The notes beneath the pieces are model-generated. The model did not search any database and was not told where the DNA came from. It saw only the letters and a list, made by a program, of their open reading frames with translations. Source: Prevotella aff. ruminicola Tc2-24 (GTDB lineage: Bacteria; Bacteroidota; Bacteroidia; Bacteroidales; Bacteroidaceae). From it: a stretch of 64,000 bases of DNA. Location: NCBI RefSeq assembly GCF_900110895.1, contig NZ_FOIQ01000001.1, positions 372,001 through 436,000 of the forward strand. Reading direction: 5' to 3'. This document shows positions 38,877 through 47,052 of this stretch, piece after piece. Numbering within the stretch: the stretch's first letter is position 1; every line of letters begins with the position of its first letter. The position numbers and the translations under genes are program-made.

Positions 38877-39928
38877 AAAATAAGACAACGCATCACACCC
38901 CTTGCGCTATCTGCAAGTCTCAACCTGCAGATAAAACCAACTCCCATATAATTCCAAGTTTCTTTGTCGCTATGGTATCCAGTATTGACAACAGTTATAA
39001 ACGGGATAAGGAATTACTATATACCATTGGCGACCGTATTACTACGCCATATATCGGCCATGCAGTTAGAGAAGAGGAATTACTCAGCAGTTTCGATTCA
39101 ATAACAGACGAGCGCCTTGCCATGATGAATGACAACACCGTCTCAAAAGATTATATCTTCTGTCCTCATTGTGAAAAGAAGCTTGGTGAGTATCTTGAAT
39201 CACCTTGGCACGATCATCTGTTTAACAACAGAAAGATTAGCCCTGCCTCAGCTTATTTCTTTTGGGCATCGATCCTTTGGCGAATCTCAGTGTTCGAGGG
39301 AATAAACTTTAAGTTACCTACCCATATAGAGAAATCCCTTAGAAAAAGACTAAACGCCTTCATCGTAGCCAAAGACAACAAAAGCGATACATCTCAACTA
39401 ATGAGCAATCTTCCGTTCTGCTACAAAGTCTTATACTGCAAGGATTATTCTAAACATCATGGCGGACTCATCTATTACGAGTATGATTGTAAATCCAAGG
39501 TAGTCACACTGCTCCTTGGCGATGTAGCAGCTTGCTTCTCATTCCACAAAAATGGTTCATTTGATAAGTACTCTTTTCACGGTCTAGAAGAAACATTCCC
39601 AAATGCATCTATTAATGATGGTTCCTGCAATGAAGCAATCCTTAATGTCGATGCGAGTATATTAGACATCACCAATTCAAGACTAATCAACAAATTGCAA
39701 ACAATAAGATTGGAGGCAGACAAGAAGAACATTCTAGCCATGTGGAAAATGGTAAGGAAAAAATCAATTCCTAATCTTCCTTCTAAACCCGATGATTGTT
39801 TTATCAGATACGTTATTTCTGAATTACACAACGATACCGTGAAGTCCGGTGAAAAGATTACCCATGAGTATTTTTCCAAATGTTTCGGTATGGGGCTAAT
39901 AAAGATCTACAACATAAATCTTTATTAG
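38873..39928 (+). CDS. second HNH-like zinc protein of the pair
   Basis: A 351-residue protein. The N-terminus holds another treble-clef arrangement: C11-x2-C14 (CAICKS), then H25 in NSHIIPSFF and C97-x2-C100 in YIFCPHCEKKLGEYLES. The SHIIP motif is the active-site-like strand of HNH folds, but the usual terminal Asn/His is not obvious, so catalytic competence is uncertain. The rest is unrecognised. The ATGA overlap with the previous gene implies coupled translation and a joint function. The two proteins share the zinc-site plan but no long similarity. A two-gene defence unit is the most likely role, by context only. Confidence 0.65.
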   Translation: MKNKTTHHTPCAICKSQPADKTNSHIIPSFFVAMVSSIDNSYKRDKELLYTIGDRITTPYIGHAVREEELLSSFDSITDERLAMMNDNTVSKDYIFCPHCEKKLGEYLESPWHDHLFNNRKISPASAYFFWASILWRISVFEGINFKLPTHIEKSLRKRLNAFIVAKDNKSDTSQLMSNLPFCYKVLYCKDYSKHHGGLIYYEYDCKSKVVTLLLGDVAACFSFHKNGSFDKYSFHGLEETFPNASINDGSCNEAILNVDASILDITNSRLINKLQTIRLEADKKNILAMWKMVRKKSIPNLPSKPDDCFIRYVISELHNDTVKSGEKITHEYFSKCFGMGLIKIYNINLY

Positions 39929-40191
39929 TAGGCTTTATTCACTAAGGGGACCAGCCCTTTCGCAGGCTTTCTTTCATTCTGTTGATACAGATTCTTTCGT
40001 TTGTGTTGTTCGATTATATCCAATAATCATTCACTGCACCTTGTATTAACAACAGCTAACAATCTAATAGACTACCGCCCCATGAGCGTAGCAACGAACT
40101 TCTCGGCTTTCTGTTGTTTCTTTCCTGTTATTCTCTCATCTATCTTATATTATTAATACACCACCACGAGTCAATATCTGATTTTCGCACA

Positions 40192-41847
40192 TCATTCTCT
40201 GCCCCATACGAGTTTCTTCAACACCGCAATCATCTCTATGCCTTTACAAAAAATGTCTTCAAGTACTTCCTGCTGCGTCTTAATTCCCATCTGAAAATAA
40301 TCTTCACAACTTTTCTTCTTACCTCTGCTCTTTCTATGAGCAGTAGTTGAAGAACGTAATTCTTGTAGATTACGGAGAAAAGAAATGGAGTCGTGTATGT
40401 CCTTCTCTTCGGATAGAAGGAAAAGTTCAAACTTGCTTATCCCACCTTTAACAGCGTTCTTGTCTGATGCATTTAACGATTTCAACCTTGCTTGAACATT
40501 ACTATTGGTCTCATCTATACTCTTTACCAATTCATCTTCATTCAAAGAATCAATAAGAATTTTGGTCATTGACAGTATCTGTTCCTCAAAGTCACTAGGA
40601 TTATTTTGCTGAGTCAAACAATGCAACGTCTTGAATCTGTGTTCATCATCAGCTGCCAACGGTAGGAATAATGGCCAAGCATACTTCTTTCCCCACGATT
40701 CGTTAAACACTTTGAACTGATACTTGAACTTCAAATCTGGAAATTCAGGATTGTAGGATCGTCCTACATACCATCTTGCAAAAGCGGTATTACTAACCTT
40801 AGCATCAGGTGGGGGGGCTATATTATATCCTTTCCAATAAAGTTGCTCTTCGTGTGGTAATCCTCCCAAATCACCCAAAATGACAATTGCATAGTCGCGC
40901 TGGTCGTTGTCCACCCTCAGATCCCATACTCCTTCACAATAAATACACCCATCTGTTACCTGATATCTACTAGGGTCTTTATAATATTTGTCAAGAACCG
41001 CTTTCCTGAAGAAAACAGGAATCACAGCTAGGGGGGCGTCGTCTCGTTTCATAAAATAATTTGAAAGTTGTCTTTCATTACAAGTATAAGAACGCTCATC
41101 ACCATTCTTATCATATCCAATAATAAATTCTTCATAGGTTTCATCATGGAAGTAAGGATATTGGTCAGCATCGAAATCATCTGTATTATATCTGAGAAGA
41201 CACTTCCCCATTACCCAGCCTCCAGATTTATTTCCATCAGCAAGATTCCCTATAAGGCTAGTATAATTGTAGATGAGATTCTCTTCATTTACAATCTCAT
41301 TTTGAACCGGTTTGATGCCAAGTTCAAAAAACGAATTCTCCGAATAGCGCTTTATATCAATGAAGATCAACAGGTTAATCCTCCTTGCAGCAAGATAAGA
41401 GCGTAGCAGTTTGGCCTTCATCTTTACTTGGATTCCTTTTATGACTGCTACAACATCTTTATTACCATTCTCGTCTATCGTTATAAACTCACGCTCATCT
41501 TCCGACTTGTATTTCTCATGTATGCCACAAAAGAGACGAAACTCTTCTGACAACTCCACATAAGCGGGATGGGTACCGTACCTGTCCCTGTATATTACAA
41601 AAGGCTCAACATCCTCATTGTTTCTTACGTATTCATATGAACCATCGCTCCATAAGTTAACGGAAGGGGCACCATGGCCTCGCAATAAATCCCACTGGTA
41701 ATCATGCATACACTCCCCAACCTTGTTATCCAGAACAAGAGCGGAATGCACGGCCTTATCACTAACGGTAATCCATCCTCTGTAGATAAATCTATCTCTA
41801 AGTCCTTGAATCACATCCAGGCAGAGTATTTGCTCTTTTGCTGTCAT
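40192..41847 (-). CDS. 551-residue partner protein of the SIR2-like gene, unknown family
   Basis: I do not recognise this protein. The chosen start at 41847 (MTAKEQILCLDVIQGLRDRF) lies four bases after the SIR2 gene stop; an ATG at 41886 would overlap that gene by 35 bases. The N-terminal ~60 residues look like a helical domain (FIYRGWITVSDKAVHSAL), then a mixed central region, then a nuclease-like motif search gives only weak hits (IRRINLLIFIDIKRYSENSF; FKYQFKVFNESWGKKYAWPL). Residues ~340-370 (VWDLRVDNDQRDYAIVILGD) are hydrophobic-acidic and resemble the PD-(D/E)XK transposase/Rpn style, without proof. The C-terminus is helical and Lys-rich. It is co-transcribed with the SIR2 gene. Confidence 0.65.
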   Translation of the reverse strand: MTAKEQILCLDVIQGLRDRFIYRGWITVSDKAVHSALVLDNKVGECMHDYQWDLLRGHGAPSVNLWSDGSYEYVRNNEDVEPFVIYRDRYGTHPAYVELSEEFRLFCGIHEKYKSEDEREFITIDENGNKDVVAVIKGIQVKMKAKLLRSYLAARRINLLIFIDIKRYSENSFFELGIKPVQNEIVNEENLIYNYTSLIGNLADGNKSGGWVMGKCLLRYNTDDFDADQYPYFHDETYEEFIIGYDKNGDERSYTCNERQLSNYFMKRDDAPLAVIPVFFRKAVLDKYYKDPSRYQVTDGCIYCEGVWDLRVDNDQRDYAIVILGDLGGLPHEEQLYWKGYNIAPPPDAKVSNTAFARWYVGRSYNPEFPDLKFKYQFKVFNESWGKKYAWPLFLPLAADDEHRFKTLHCLTQQNNPSDFEEQILSMTKILIDSLNEDELVKSIDETNSNVQARLKSLNASDKNAVKGGISKFELFLLSEEKDIHDSISFLRNLQELRSSTTAHRKSRGKKKSCEDYFQMGIKTQQEVLEDIFCKGIEMIAVLKKLVWGRE

Positions 41848-41851
41848 AACA

Positions 41852-43126
41852 TTAACAATATGTTCGAAAGTGTATTTCGCGCTCATCAAAGTCACTGATA
41901 CTTTTATCAATCTTCTTAGCTTTCATTATATCAGCCAATGCCAATAGTTGGGTATTATGGTTTATTCCTGGATCTATAAAATAGCAAGGCTTATTATGAT
42001 AATCGAAATAGTTCAACAGATAGTCATTTATTCCTTTATCCTTTCCGCCATAGCCTATCACAATCAACACCTTCGCATTAATCAGGTTGTTCTTAAACTT
42101 GCGGAACAACCTCTTATAAAATCTAGAACGATAAAATGGTGTTTTAGTGGTAGCACCTGTCAAGAAGTCTGCATGAGAGGAAATGAAATCATTATCATAT
42201 CCATTCTTCTTTGAGCGTTCTCTTTCCAAATCCATTAATCCCATTCCATATCTGAACTTCACCTCACAATCATCAACTAGCACATATCCAGTTCCTCTAT
42301 GTATCATCACATAATTAAGACTACCATGAAGTTTATATAGACGGATAGGCTTGCCATAATATCGGCCTGTATATCTTTCCAATCTACAACGATAGGAATC
42401 CCGACCTTTAATATTCAGTATTCCATAATATCTTGACCCATAGTCATCAAAACCATCTGACATATCGCCGTTGATATAGTCTGACCGATTGAATGATTCT
42501 AAAAACAAATCGTGATTTAGTGTATGTATATTGACGAGATATTCTTCCTTCAATTTACTGAGATATTGTAGAAAGTTATTATATAATGCTCTAGGCTTTG
42601 TACCATACGGCCCTATGTGAGTGGGCTCACCCTCATACCAAGACTTATTATCAGCATCTTTCAACAGATGAGCCACCATCTGGCTATAAATATCAGGCAA
42701 ACTACCAGACAACAAATATGGATAGTCTGTTTCTGATTTATATTTTTCAAAGACTGATGCATATTCTGTGTGTAAGTCTTTTGAGCGCAACACATCCATG
42801 AATTGCTCGTAGTCAAACTCTACCACTCTTTTGTTGTATGCAGCTATCAGATCTTTGCACAAACAAAATGCCTGCTCATGATTGTTTGTATATCCAAAAT
42901 CCGGTTTAGTTCCATCCGTATTAGTAGCCAACACACCAGCGGGTGAAAAGGCTACAGGTTGTTTGTCAAAATCAAGTATGCCATTATTAACATCAGCACC
43001 CTTAGGATAGCCCATAGGTATAGAGAATCCTGCCCCAAGAAGGAATGCAATTGACTCTCTTTGATCAAAGTGTCTTTTCTCCTCAGATTTATATCCAAAA
43101 TCGGGTATTTCTTTTCTATTTGACAT
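41852..43126 (-). CDS. SIR2-like NAD+-binding protein
   Basis: A 424-residue protein with a divergent SIR2 fold. The NAD-binding glycine loop is LLGAGFSIPMG (GAGFS at 31-35). N204 and D206 lie in NIHTLNHDLFLES. KLHGS at 265-269 supplies the likely catalytic H267, and GYGGKDKGIND at 358-368 is the late Rossmann motif. Several anti-phage systems use SIR2 domains as NAD+-depleting effectors. The whole protein is close to a single SIR2 domain plus an insertion (residues ~210-350). It starts from a good promoter with a ~125-base leader and is followed four bases later by the unknown partner gene. The defence role is an inference from domain and location. Confidence 0.82.
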   Translation of the reverse strand: MSNRKEIPDFGYKSEEKRHFDQRESIAFLLGAGFSIPMGYPKGADVNNGILDFDKQPVAFSPAGVLATNTDGTKPDFGYTNNHEQAFCLCKDLIAAYNKRVVEFDYEQFMDVLRSKDLHTEYASVFEKYKSETDYPYLLSGSLPDIYSQMVAHLLKDADNKSWYEGEPTHIGPYGTKPRALYNNFLQYLSKLKEEYLVNIHTLNHDLFLESFNRSDYINGDMSDGFDDYGSRYYGILNIKGRDSYRCRLERYTGRYYGKPIRLYKLHGSLNYVMIHRGTGYVLVDDCEVKFRYGMGLMDLERERSKKNGYDNDFISSHADFLTGATTKTPFYRSRFYKRLFRKFKNNLINAKVLIVIGYGGKDKGINDYLLNYFDYHNKPCYFIDPGINHNTQLLALADIMKAKKIDKSISDFDEREIHFRTYC

Positions 43127-43256
43127 TATTGTATAATTTTAATGATACAGATTCCATTATTTAACGGGGAGGATAATGGTTAGTATATTTATGGTTGGTC
43201 AACATTGTCATTGATGATTGATGTCCGAATGCATCATGATTAGTAATAACCGCTTA

Positions 43257-43287
43257 CAAAGATAGTGGATATTTTTGTAACGGCAAA
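43257..43287 (-). promoter_or_regulatory. promoter of the SIR2 pair
   Basis: TTTG (43287-43284), 19 bases, TATCTTTG (43264-43257) on the minus strand. It lies between the hipA terminator and the SIR2 gene. Confidence 0.78.
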
Positions 43288-43303
43288 ATTTTAAACAATA
43301 AAA

Positions 43304-43329
43304 AACGCTCGGTGGTTAAACCGAGCGTT
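43304..43329 (-). terminator. hipA terminator overlapping its stop codon
   Basis: Ten-base perfect stem AACGCTCGGT/ACCGAGCGTT with loop GGTTAA. The TAA stop of hipA is in the loop and the gene's last codons form one arm. On the minus strand the stem runs into TTTTTTATTGTTT. Confidence 0.85.
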
Positions 43330-44569
43330 GGAACACTTGTTCAAACACATCCACCTCTCGTTTGGCTATCCCAAGGCGAGAGGCTATCGATCTCCAATGC
43401 TTCACACCCTCTTTCACCTCAGAAATGATGTTCTGTGCATCTTTCTTGCCAATCATATATTCCTCACAAGAATCAAGTAAGATTTGCAAGTCTGCATGAT
43501 TCGTTGTGGAGTTGATGAGCAATGCCTGATGGTCGTTTAAGGTCGGATTCATGTCGTACGCCGGTGAAAGCGTCCAGCCACTAGGTGTGAGCAGGAAGCC
43601 ATGATTACGGAAATGGTCATCGCTGTTGCCTATGGCGATATTAAATGCCACACGACGATAGAGCTGACGCAGGTTATCTTCCACATCGCAACAATTTTGG
43701 AGAATGAAGTCAACAATATCCAGATATCCATGCCCCGTCTTGGCATCACAACCGTCTGTCAACCCCAAAAGAGTCATGGCTGATGCAAAGTGAAGGCGAC
43801 GTCCGTCTTCGGTTCTATCAAAACGTCTGGAGAGCAAAGCGTGGTATTTATCCCCAGACTTGATCACAGCTGTTTCGGCAGTAACGACTCCTGCATCTTT
43901 AGCTAACAGATGACTGAGATGTTCCCATAGTGAAACATCATAATCGTCATGCCTTGACGGGAACTTTGCCACACACAGTCTCCCCTGCTCATCCATCACC
44001 CCAGCCTTCGGACGCGCTCCACCTAAAGAAGTGCCTGGTTGTATCAGTTGCAGAAGCCATTTCTTCTCAGGCAGTTGGTTCAGTTCTTCACTCTTCTCTA
44101 CCTCCATACTTGCTGCCACCAATGCCCGGATATCGGTCAAAGGCGGAATACGTAGTGAAGGGGCACAATTAATAAAATCCCCCTCCTTCGACTCTTTGAA
44201 ACGGAAACCGCCCATGCGAGAGAAGTCATCAATACCCATCAGGTAGTCAAAGGATGAAAGATTGCGGACTGGACGTTGCTCTTCAGCGGCAAGAATCTGC
44301 TCACGACGATTAAGCAGAAGACGTCCCCAACGGTCAGGCAACGCATCACTGAAACACCCAAAGATATCTTTGCCAGGCTGGGTATATTGCTGACCAGGAT
44401 AATTATTGATATCGGCACTCAGGAATATGCTACCATATTGCCGTAACCAATCATTATCGAACTTGAACGAATAGCTATCTGAGCCACGAAGTGTTTCGTA
44501 GCCCAGTTCACCTATCAACAAAGGCTCATTCAGCCAGTTAAAATCTGCATATATATATACCGTCCGCAT
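43316..44569 (-). CDS. hipA: HipA-family serine/threonine kinase toxin
   Basis: A 417-residue HipA-like kinase. The N-subdomain lies in residues ~60-150. The nucleotide-binding loop follows from GGARPKAGV at 183-191, and the ATP-binding lysine K202 is in CVAKFPS. The catalytic loop is IGNSDDHFRNHGFL (312-325), and the metal-binding motif is SPAYDMNP. HipA toxins phosphorylate tRNA synthetases or other targets and can cause growth arrest. The partner regulator gene hipB lies six bases upstream, and the operon is the classical antitoxin-first arrangement. The stop codon is embedded in a terminator. Confidence 0.9.
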   Translation of the reverse strand: MRTVYIYADFNWLNEPLLIGELGYETLRGSDSYSFKFDNDWLRQYGSIFLSADINNYPGQQYTQPGKDIFGCFSDALPDRWGRLLLNRREQILAAEEQRPVRNLSSFDYLMGIDDFSRMGGFRFKESKEGDFINCAPSLRIPPLTDIRALVAASMEVEKSEELNQLPEKKWLLQLIQPGTSLGGARPKAGVMDEQGRLCVAKFPSRHDDYDVSLWEHLSHLLAKDAGVVTAETAVIKSGDKYHALLSRRFDRTEDGRRLHFASAMTLLGLTDGCDAKTGHGYLDIVDFILQNCCDVEDNLRQLYRRVAFNIAIGNSDDHFRNHGFLLTPSGWTLSPAYDMNPTLNDHQALLINSTTNHADLQILLDSCEEYMIGKKDAQNIISEVKEGVKHWRSIASRLGIAKREVDVFEQVFQRSV

Positions 44570-44575
44570 AGTTCA

Positions 44576-44893
44576 CTATTTCTTCGACGCGCGTTCACGA
44601 TGTTTGAGAGCGAGGTCCTGCAAGGCACGACCCATCTCATCTTTCTGTGCCAGTAGTAGGATATCATCATCAAGTTGAAGAGCATAAAGCACACGGAGAT
44701 AGATACCCATAGCAACTGTCGGGGCACCTTTCTCTATTCGTGCCACAGTCAGCGGAGAGCAAGTCGCACGTTCTGCGATCTGTGCCACACTTAGATTTCT
44801 TCGCAGTCGTGCAAGCTTTATCTGTTCGCCCACCGTCTGCATCTTCTGTTCCAGTTTACGGGGTAGTTTTGTACCCATTGTTGTTTTACCCAT
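44576..44893 (-). CDS. hipB: HipB-like XRE-family antitoxin/regulator
   Basis: A small (105-residue) DNA-binding protein with an N-terminal XRE helix-turn-helix: GEQIKLARLRRNLSVAQIAE, then RATCSPLTVARIEKGAPTVA. The C-terminal tail is charged (KHRERASKK). I use the ATG at 44893 (MGKTTMGTKLPRK), because the alternative GTG three codons upstream lies closer to the putative promoter. It precedes hipA by six bases. By family knowledge it represses the operon and neutralises HipA. Confidence 0.85.
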   Translation of the reverse strand: MGKTTMGTKLPRKLEQKMQTVGEQIKLARLRRNLSVAQIAERATCSPLTVARIEKGAPTVAMGIYLRVLYALQLDDDILLLAQKDEMGRALQDLALKHRERASKK

Positions 44894-44920
44894 AACAATC
44901 ACAACACTTAATTATGTGTG

Positions 44921-44928
44921 CAAATATA
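44921..44928 (-). promoter_or_regulatory. candidate hipBA promoter (-7 element)
   Basis: TATATTTG on the minus strand fits TAnnTTTG, 28 bases upstream of the hipB ATG. No TTTG is found at the proper distance upstream, as may be expected for a regulated toxin-antitoxin promoter. Confidence 0.45.
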
Positions 44929-44999
44929 AAGGTTTTTATTTATTTTATGATAAGTTATGGCAAATATATTGCTATTTTATATCATTATTTAACATTTCC

Positions 45000-45620
45000 T
45001 GTTAATACAAGAGTACGATCACCGAGCGTCGCGGGTGCTAATAGCCTTCATTTTCTTTCTGTCACCAGAAAGAAAACCGAAGCAAAAGAAAGAGTGCGAA
45101 AACGTCCTGCCTCGGAGGCCGTCTGTCCGATTTTAGTAGCCACTCAATGGGCTCGCTTCGCTCAAACAGCATTTCGTATTTCGTTGCTTGTCTTGCACAG
45201 CAAGCCAAGACTCAATATGGCTCCGAAAATAGTACAGTCTCTAAAGACCTCCTCGTGCGGAGTGTTTTCGATATTTGCTGCGCCTGTCGAAGCACAGAAG
45301 CGTAAAGGCGTTGCGGGTGCTGCGCCATCATCAATGCGCCAGCCGAGAGTGACAAGCGGGACCTGTGATGGTCCCAGCTTACCTTAATGTAAGAGCGACA
45401 GGAGGAGCGGTTAAGCCCCTTGCCAACGATTGGCGAGGGGTTTGGGGAGTGGTTCGAAGCCCCTTCTTAAGGACAAGAAGGGGTTGGGGTTGTTGGTGAA
45501 CCTGCAGGGTATAACCCTGCACTATGCCGCCACTCTTGGCGCAAGAGAGAATGGCCCTTCTTGGACGAGCCAAGCGAGCAGAGCTCGAGCGCGACAGACT
45601 CAAGGAGTGTAAGACAGTAT
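45000..45620. repeat. repeat-rich non-coding stretch between hipB and fic
   Basis: About 620 bases with no convincing gene. Two adjacent hairpins (CCCCTTGCCAA/TTGGCGAGGGG near 45417-45440 and CCCCTTCTT/AAGAAGGGG near 45461-45485), a copy of a ~44-bp repeat at 45555-45598 that recurs at 54542-54585, and a direct repeat of CCTGCA/CCCTGCAC are visible. Open frames here have odd composition (for example FLSVTRKKTEAKERVRKRP, RSSSARLARPRR), a pattern I know from non-coding repetitive DNA of Bacteroidetes. Confidence 0.6.
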
Positions 45621-45627
45621 GGGCAGT

Positions 45628-46407
45628 CTAGAAAAACATCGTGGGCAGAGAGTTCTTACGCTTCTGCTCCAGTTCACTAGTCATTCGGTCGATGGCCGTC
45701 TTAAAGAAGAAAGCGACCAGATGTTCATCCGTACCCTCGGTACGTATCTGTTTCAAGGCCGAGATATAAGCTGCGCGATCTTCAATCCTGATAATCAAAA
45801 GAGGATGACCAGTCTTCAGAAGAATAAAGTTCGACAACAGTCTTCCCGTCCGGCCGTTACCATCGCGGAAAGGATGCAGATATTCATAATACCCATGCCA
45901 TTTGGCAGCCACGACCATCGGATGCTGTCCATCATCAAGTGCCCGACATGTTGACGCCATCAGTTTCGGCACCCGAGCGATCAGTTCCTCATGATTGCCG
46001 AAGACCGTATCTCCAGCAGCCATATCCTCTGTTGTATAAGCTCCTGCAACAGCATCAGGCACACGATAGCTTAAGGTGTGCTCCGTCACCAGACGATTGA
46101 TCTCCTTTAGCAACATCTCATCGAAGGCATGATCCAAGTGAGTCACCATATAGTCGAACGCCCGGAATTGATCCGCCATCTCCGTACACTCCAGAAGCGA
46201 GCGCCCCACTGGCACCATCGCCATACCCTGTTCCCTGAGGATCCTCGTATCATCGACCGTAAACGAGTTTCCCTCAATGGCACAAGAATGAGCAGAGAAC
46301 AGAATCTCGTTGTATTCCATCCACTGTTTCTGACTCATCCTCTTTGAGATTTTCCTCTGATACTCCTGTCGGATGCTTTCGTATTGTTCAATCTCTTTCT
46401 CGAACAT
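45628..46407 (-). CDS. Fic-domain protein, class II (self-inhibited)
   Basis: A 259-residue Fic enzyme. These transfer AMP or another nucleotide moiety to hydroxyl side chains of target proteins. The catalytic motif is HPFRDGNGRTGR with H178. The N-terminal inhibitory helix has the (S/T)xxxE(G/N) motif as S41-CAI-E45-G46, which defines class II Fic proteins whose own N-terminus blocks ATP binding. The chosen ATG at 46405-46407 (MFEKEIEQYESIRQEY) coincides with the predicted transcription start. A TTG three codons upstream overlaps the -7 box and is unlikely. No separate antitoxin gene is visible, as expected for this class. Confidence 0.9.
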   Translation of the reverse strand: MFEKEIEQYESIRQEYQRKISKRMSQKQWMEYNEILFSAHSCAIEGNSFTVDDTRILREQGMAMVPVGRSLLECTEMADQFRAFDYMVTHLDHAFDEMLLKEINRLVTEHTLSYRVPDAVAGAYTTEDMAAGDTVFGNHEELIARVPKLMASTCRALDDGQHPMVVAAKWHGYYEYLHPFRDGNGRTGRLLSNFILLKTGHPLLIIRIEDRAAYISALKQIRTEGTDEHLVAFFFKTAIDRMTSELEQKRKNSLPTMFF

Positions 46408-46413
46408 CGTGGG

Positions 46414-46445
46414 CAAAGATAATCATTTTCTTCTATCCCACCAAA
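46414..46445 (-). promoter_or_regulatory. fic promoter directly abutting the start codon
   Basis: TTTG (46445-46442), 20 bases, TATCTTTG (46421-46414) on the minus strand. The -7 box ends six bases before the ATG, so the transcript would be leaderless or nearly so. Confidence 0.75.
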
Positions 46446-46650
46446 TAAACGAATAAAAATGTATGGAGGGGGATTGCTCAGGGACTACAAGCTCAGGGAG
46501 ATGGCAGGCAAAAAAAAAGATAAAGATTCTTGCAGATATCAGATTTTTTGTCGAAATTTGTAACTTAGGTAAACATAACAAGATATCTTACGATACTTAG
46601 AGATGCCAACACAATCCAGTTAATAAAATAATCAACTATATCTCGTATGT

Positions 46651-47052
46651 ATGGAGGAGGAGAAGAAATCTGTCCATGAGGTTGAGCGAATATTCAGCGA
46701 ACACGTCTTTATTTTGAGTGAATGGGGCTACAAACGAGTCAGCATTCATGATATTATTTACTTGGAGGCTCAACAAAGCTATTGTTACATACATCTTTCC
46801 CCGAACAACGGAAAGAAGATTGTATCTATCCCTATGTGCGAAGTGTTAGAGGACCTGAACCCTCTTCTGTTTGTACGTATCCATCGCTCCTATGCCATCA
46901 ACATTGAGCATGTCACCTTATTTGCCGGTAACATGATAAGAATGGACAATGGTGTTGAACTCAACATTGGCAGGGAATACCGTTATAATGTTGAAGAAGC
47001 GTTCGTGCTGATTGGCTCGAGGAAACGTGTTAAAAAGAGCTCATCATGCTAA
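46651..47052 (+). CDS. stand-alone LytTR DNA-binding regulator
   Basis: A 133-residue protein almost entirely made of one LytTR domain: YKRVSIHDIIYLEAQQSYCY (residues ~28-47), then SIPMCEVLEDLN, FVRIHRSYAINIEHVTLF (the RIHRSYxVN signature) and GVELNIGREYR. No response-receiver or membrane domain is attached. It is transcribed toward the DUF2589 operon, and the two stop codons overlap by four bases. The nearby location suggests that it regulates that operon or its neighbour, but no LytTR direct repeat can be assigned from sequence alone. The 235-base upstream gap also holds the fic promoter. Confidence 0.88.
   Translation: MEEEKKSVHEVERIFSEHVFILSEWGYKRVSIHDIIYLEAQQSYCYIHLSPNNGKKIVSIPMCEVLEDLNPLLFVRIHRSYAINIEHVTLFAGNMIRMDNGVELNIGREYRYNVEEAFVLIGSRKRVKKSSSC

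Noticed and set aside
44914..45387. 157-codon rightward open frame in the repeat block
   Set aside because: Repeat-like composition, no recognisable domain, and overlaps hairpins and the hipBA promoter.
46651..47052. LytTR gene considered as part of a UpxY/NusG-like capsule regulator
   Set aside because: Motifs (RIHRSYAIN) are those of LytTR and there is no NGN or KOW domain.
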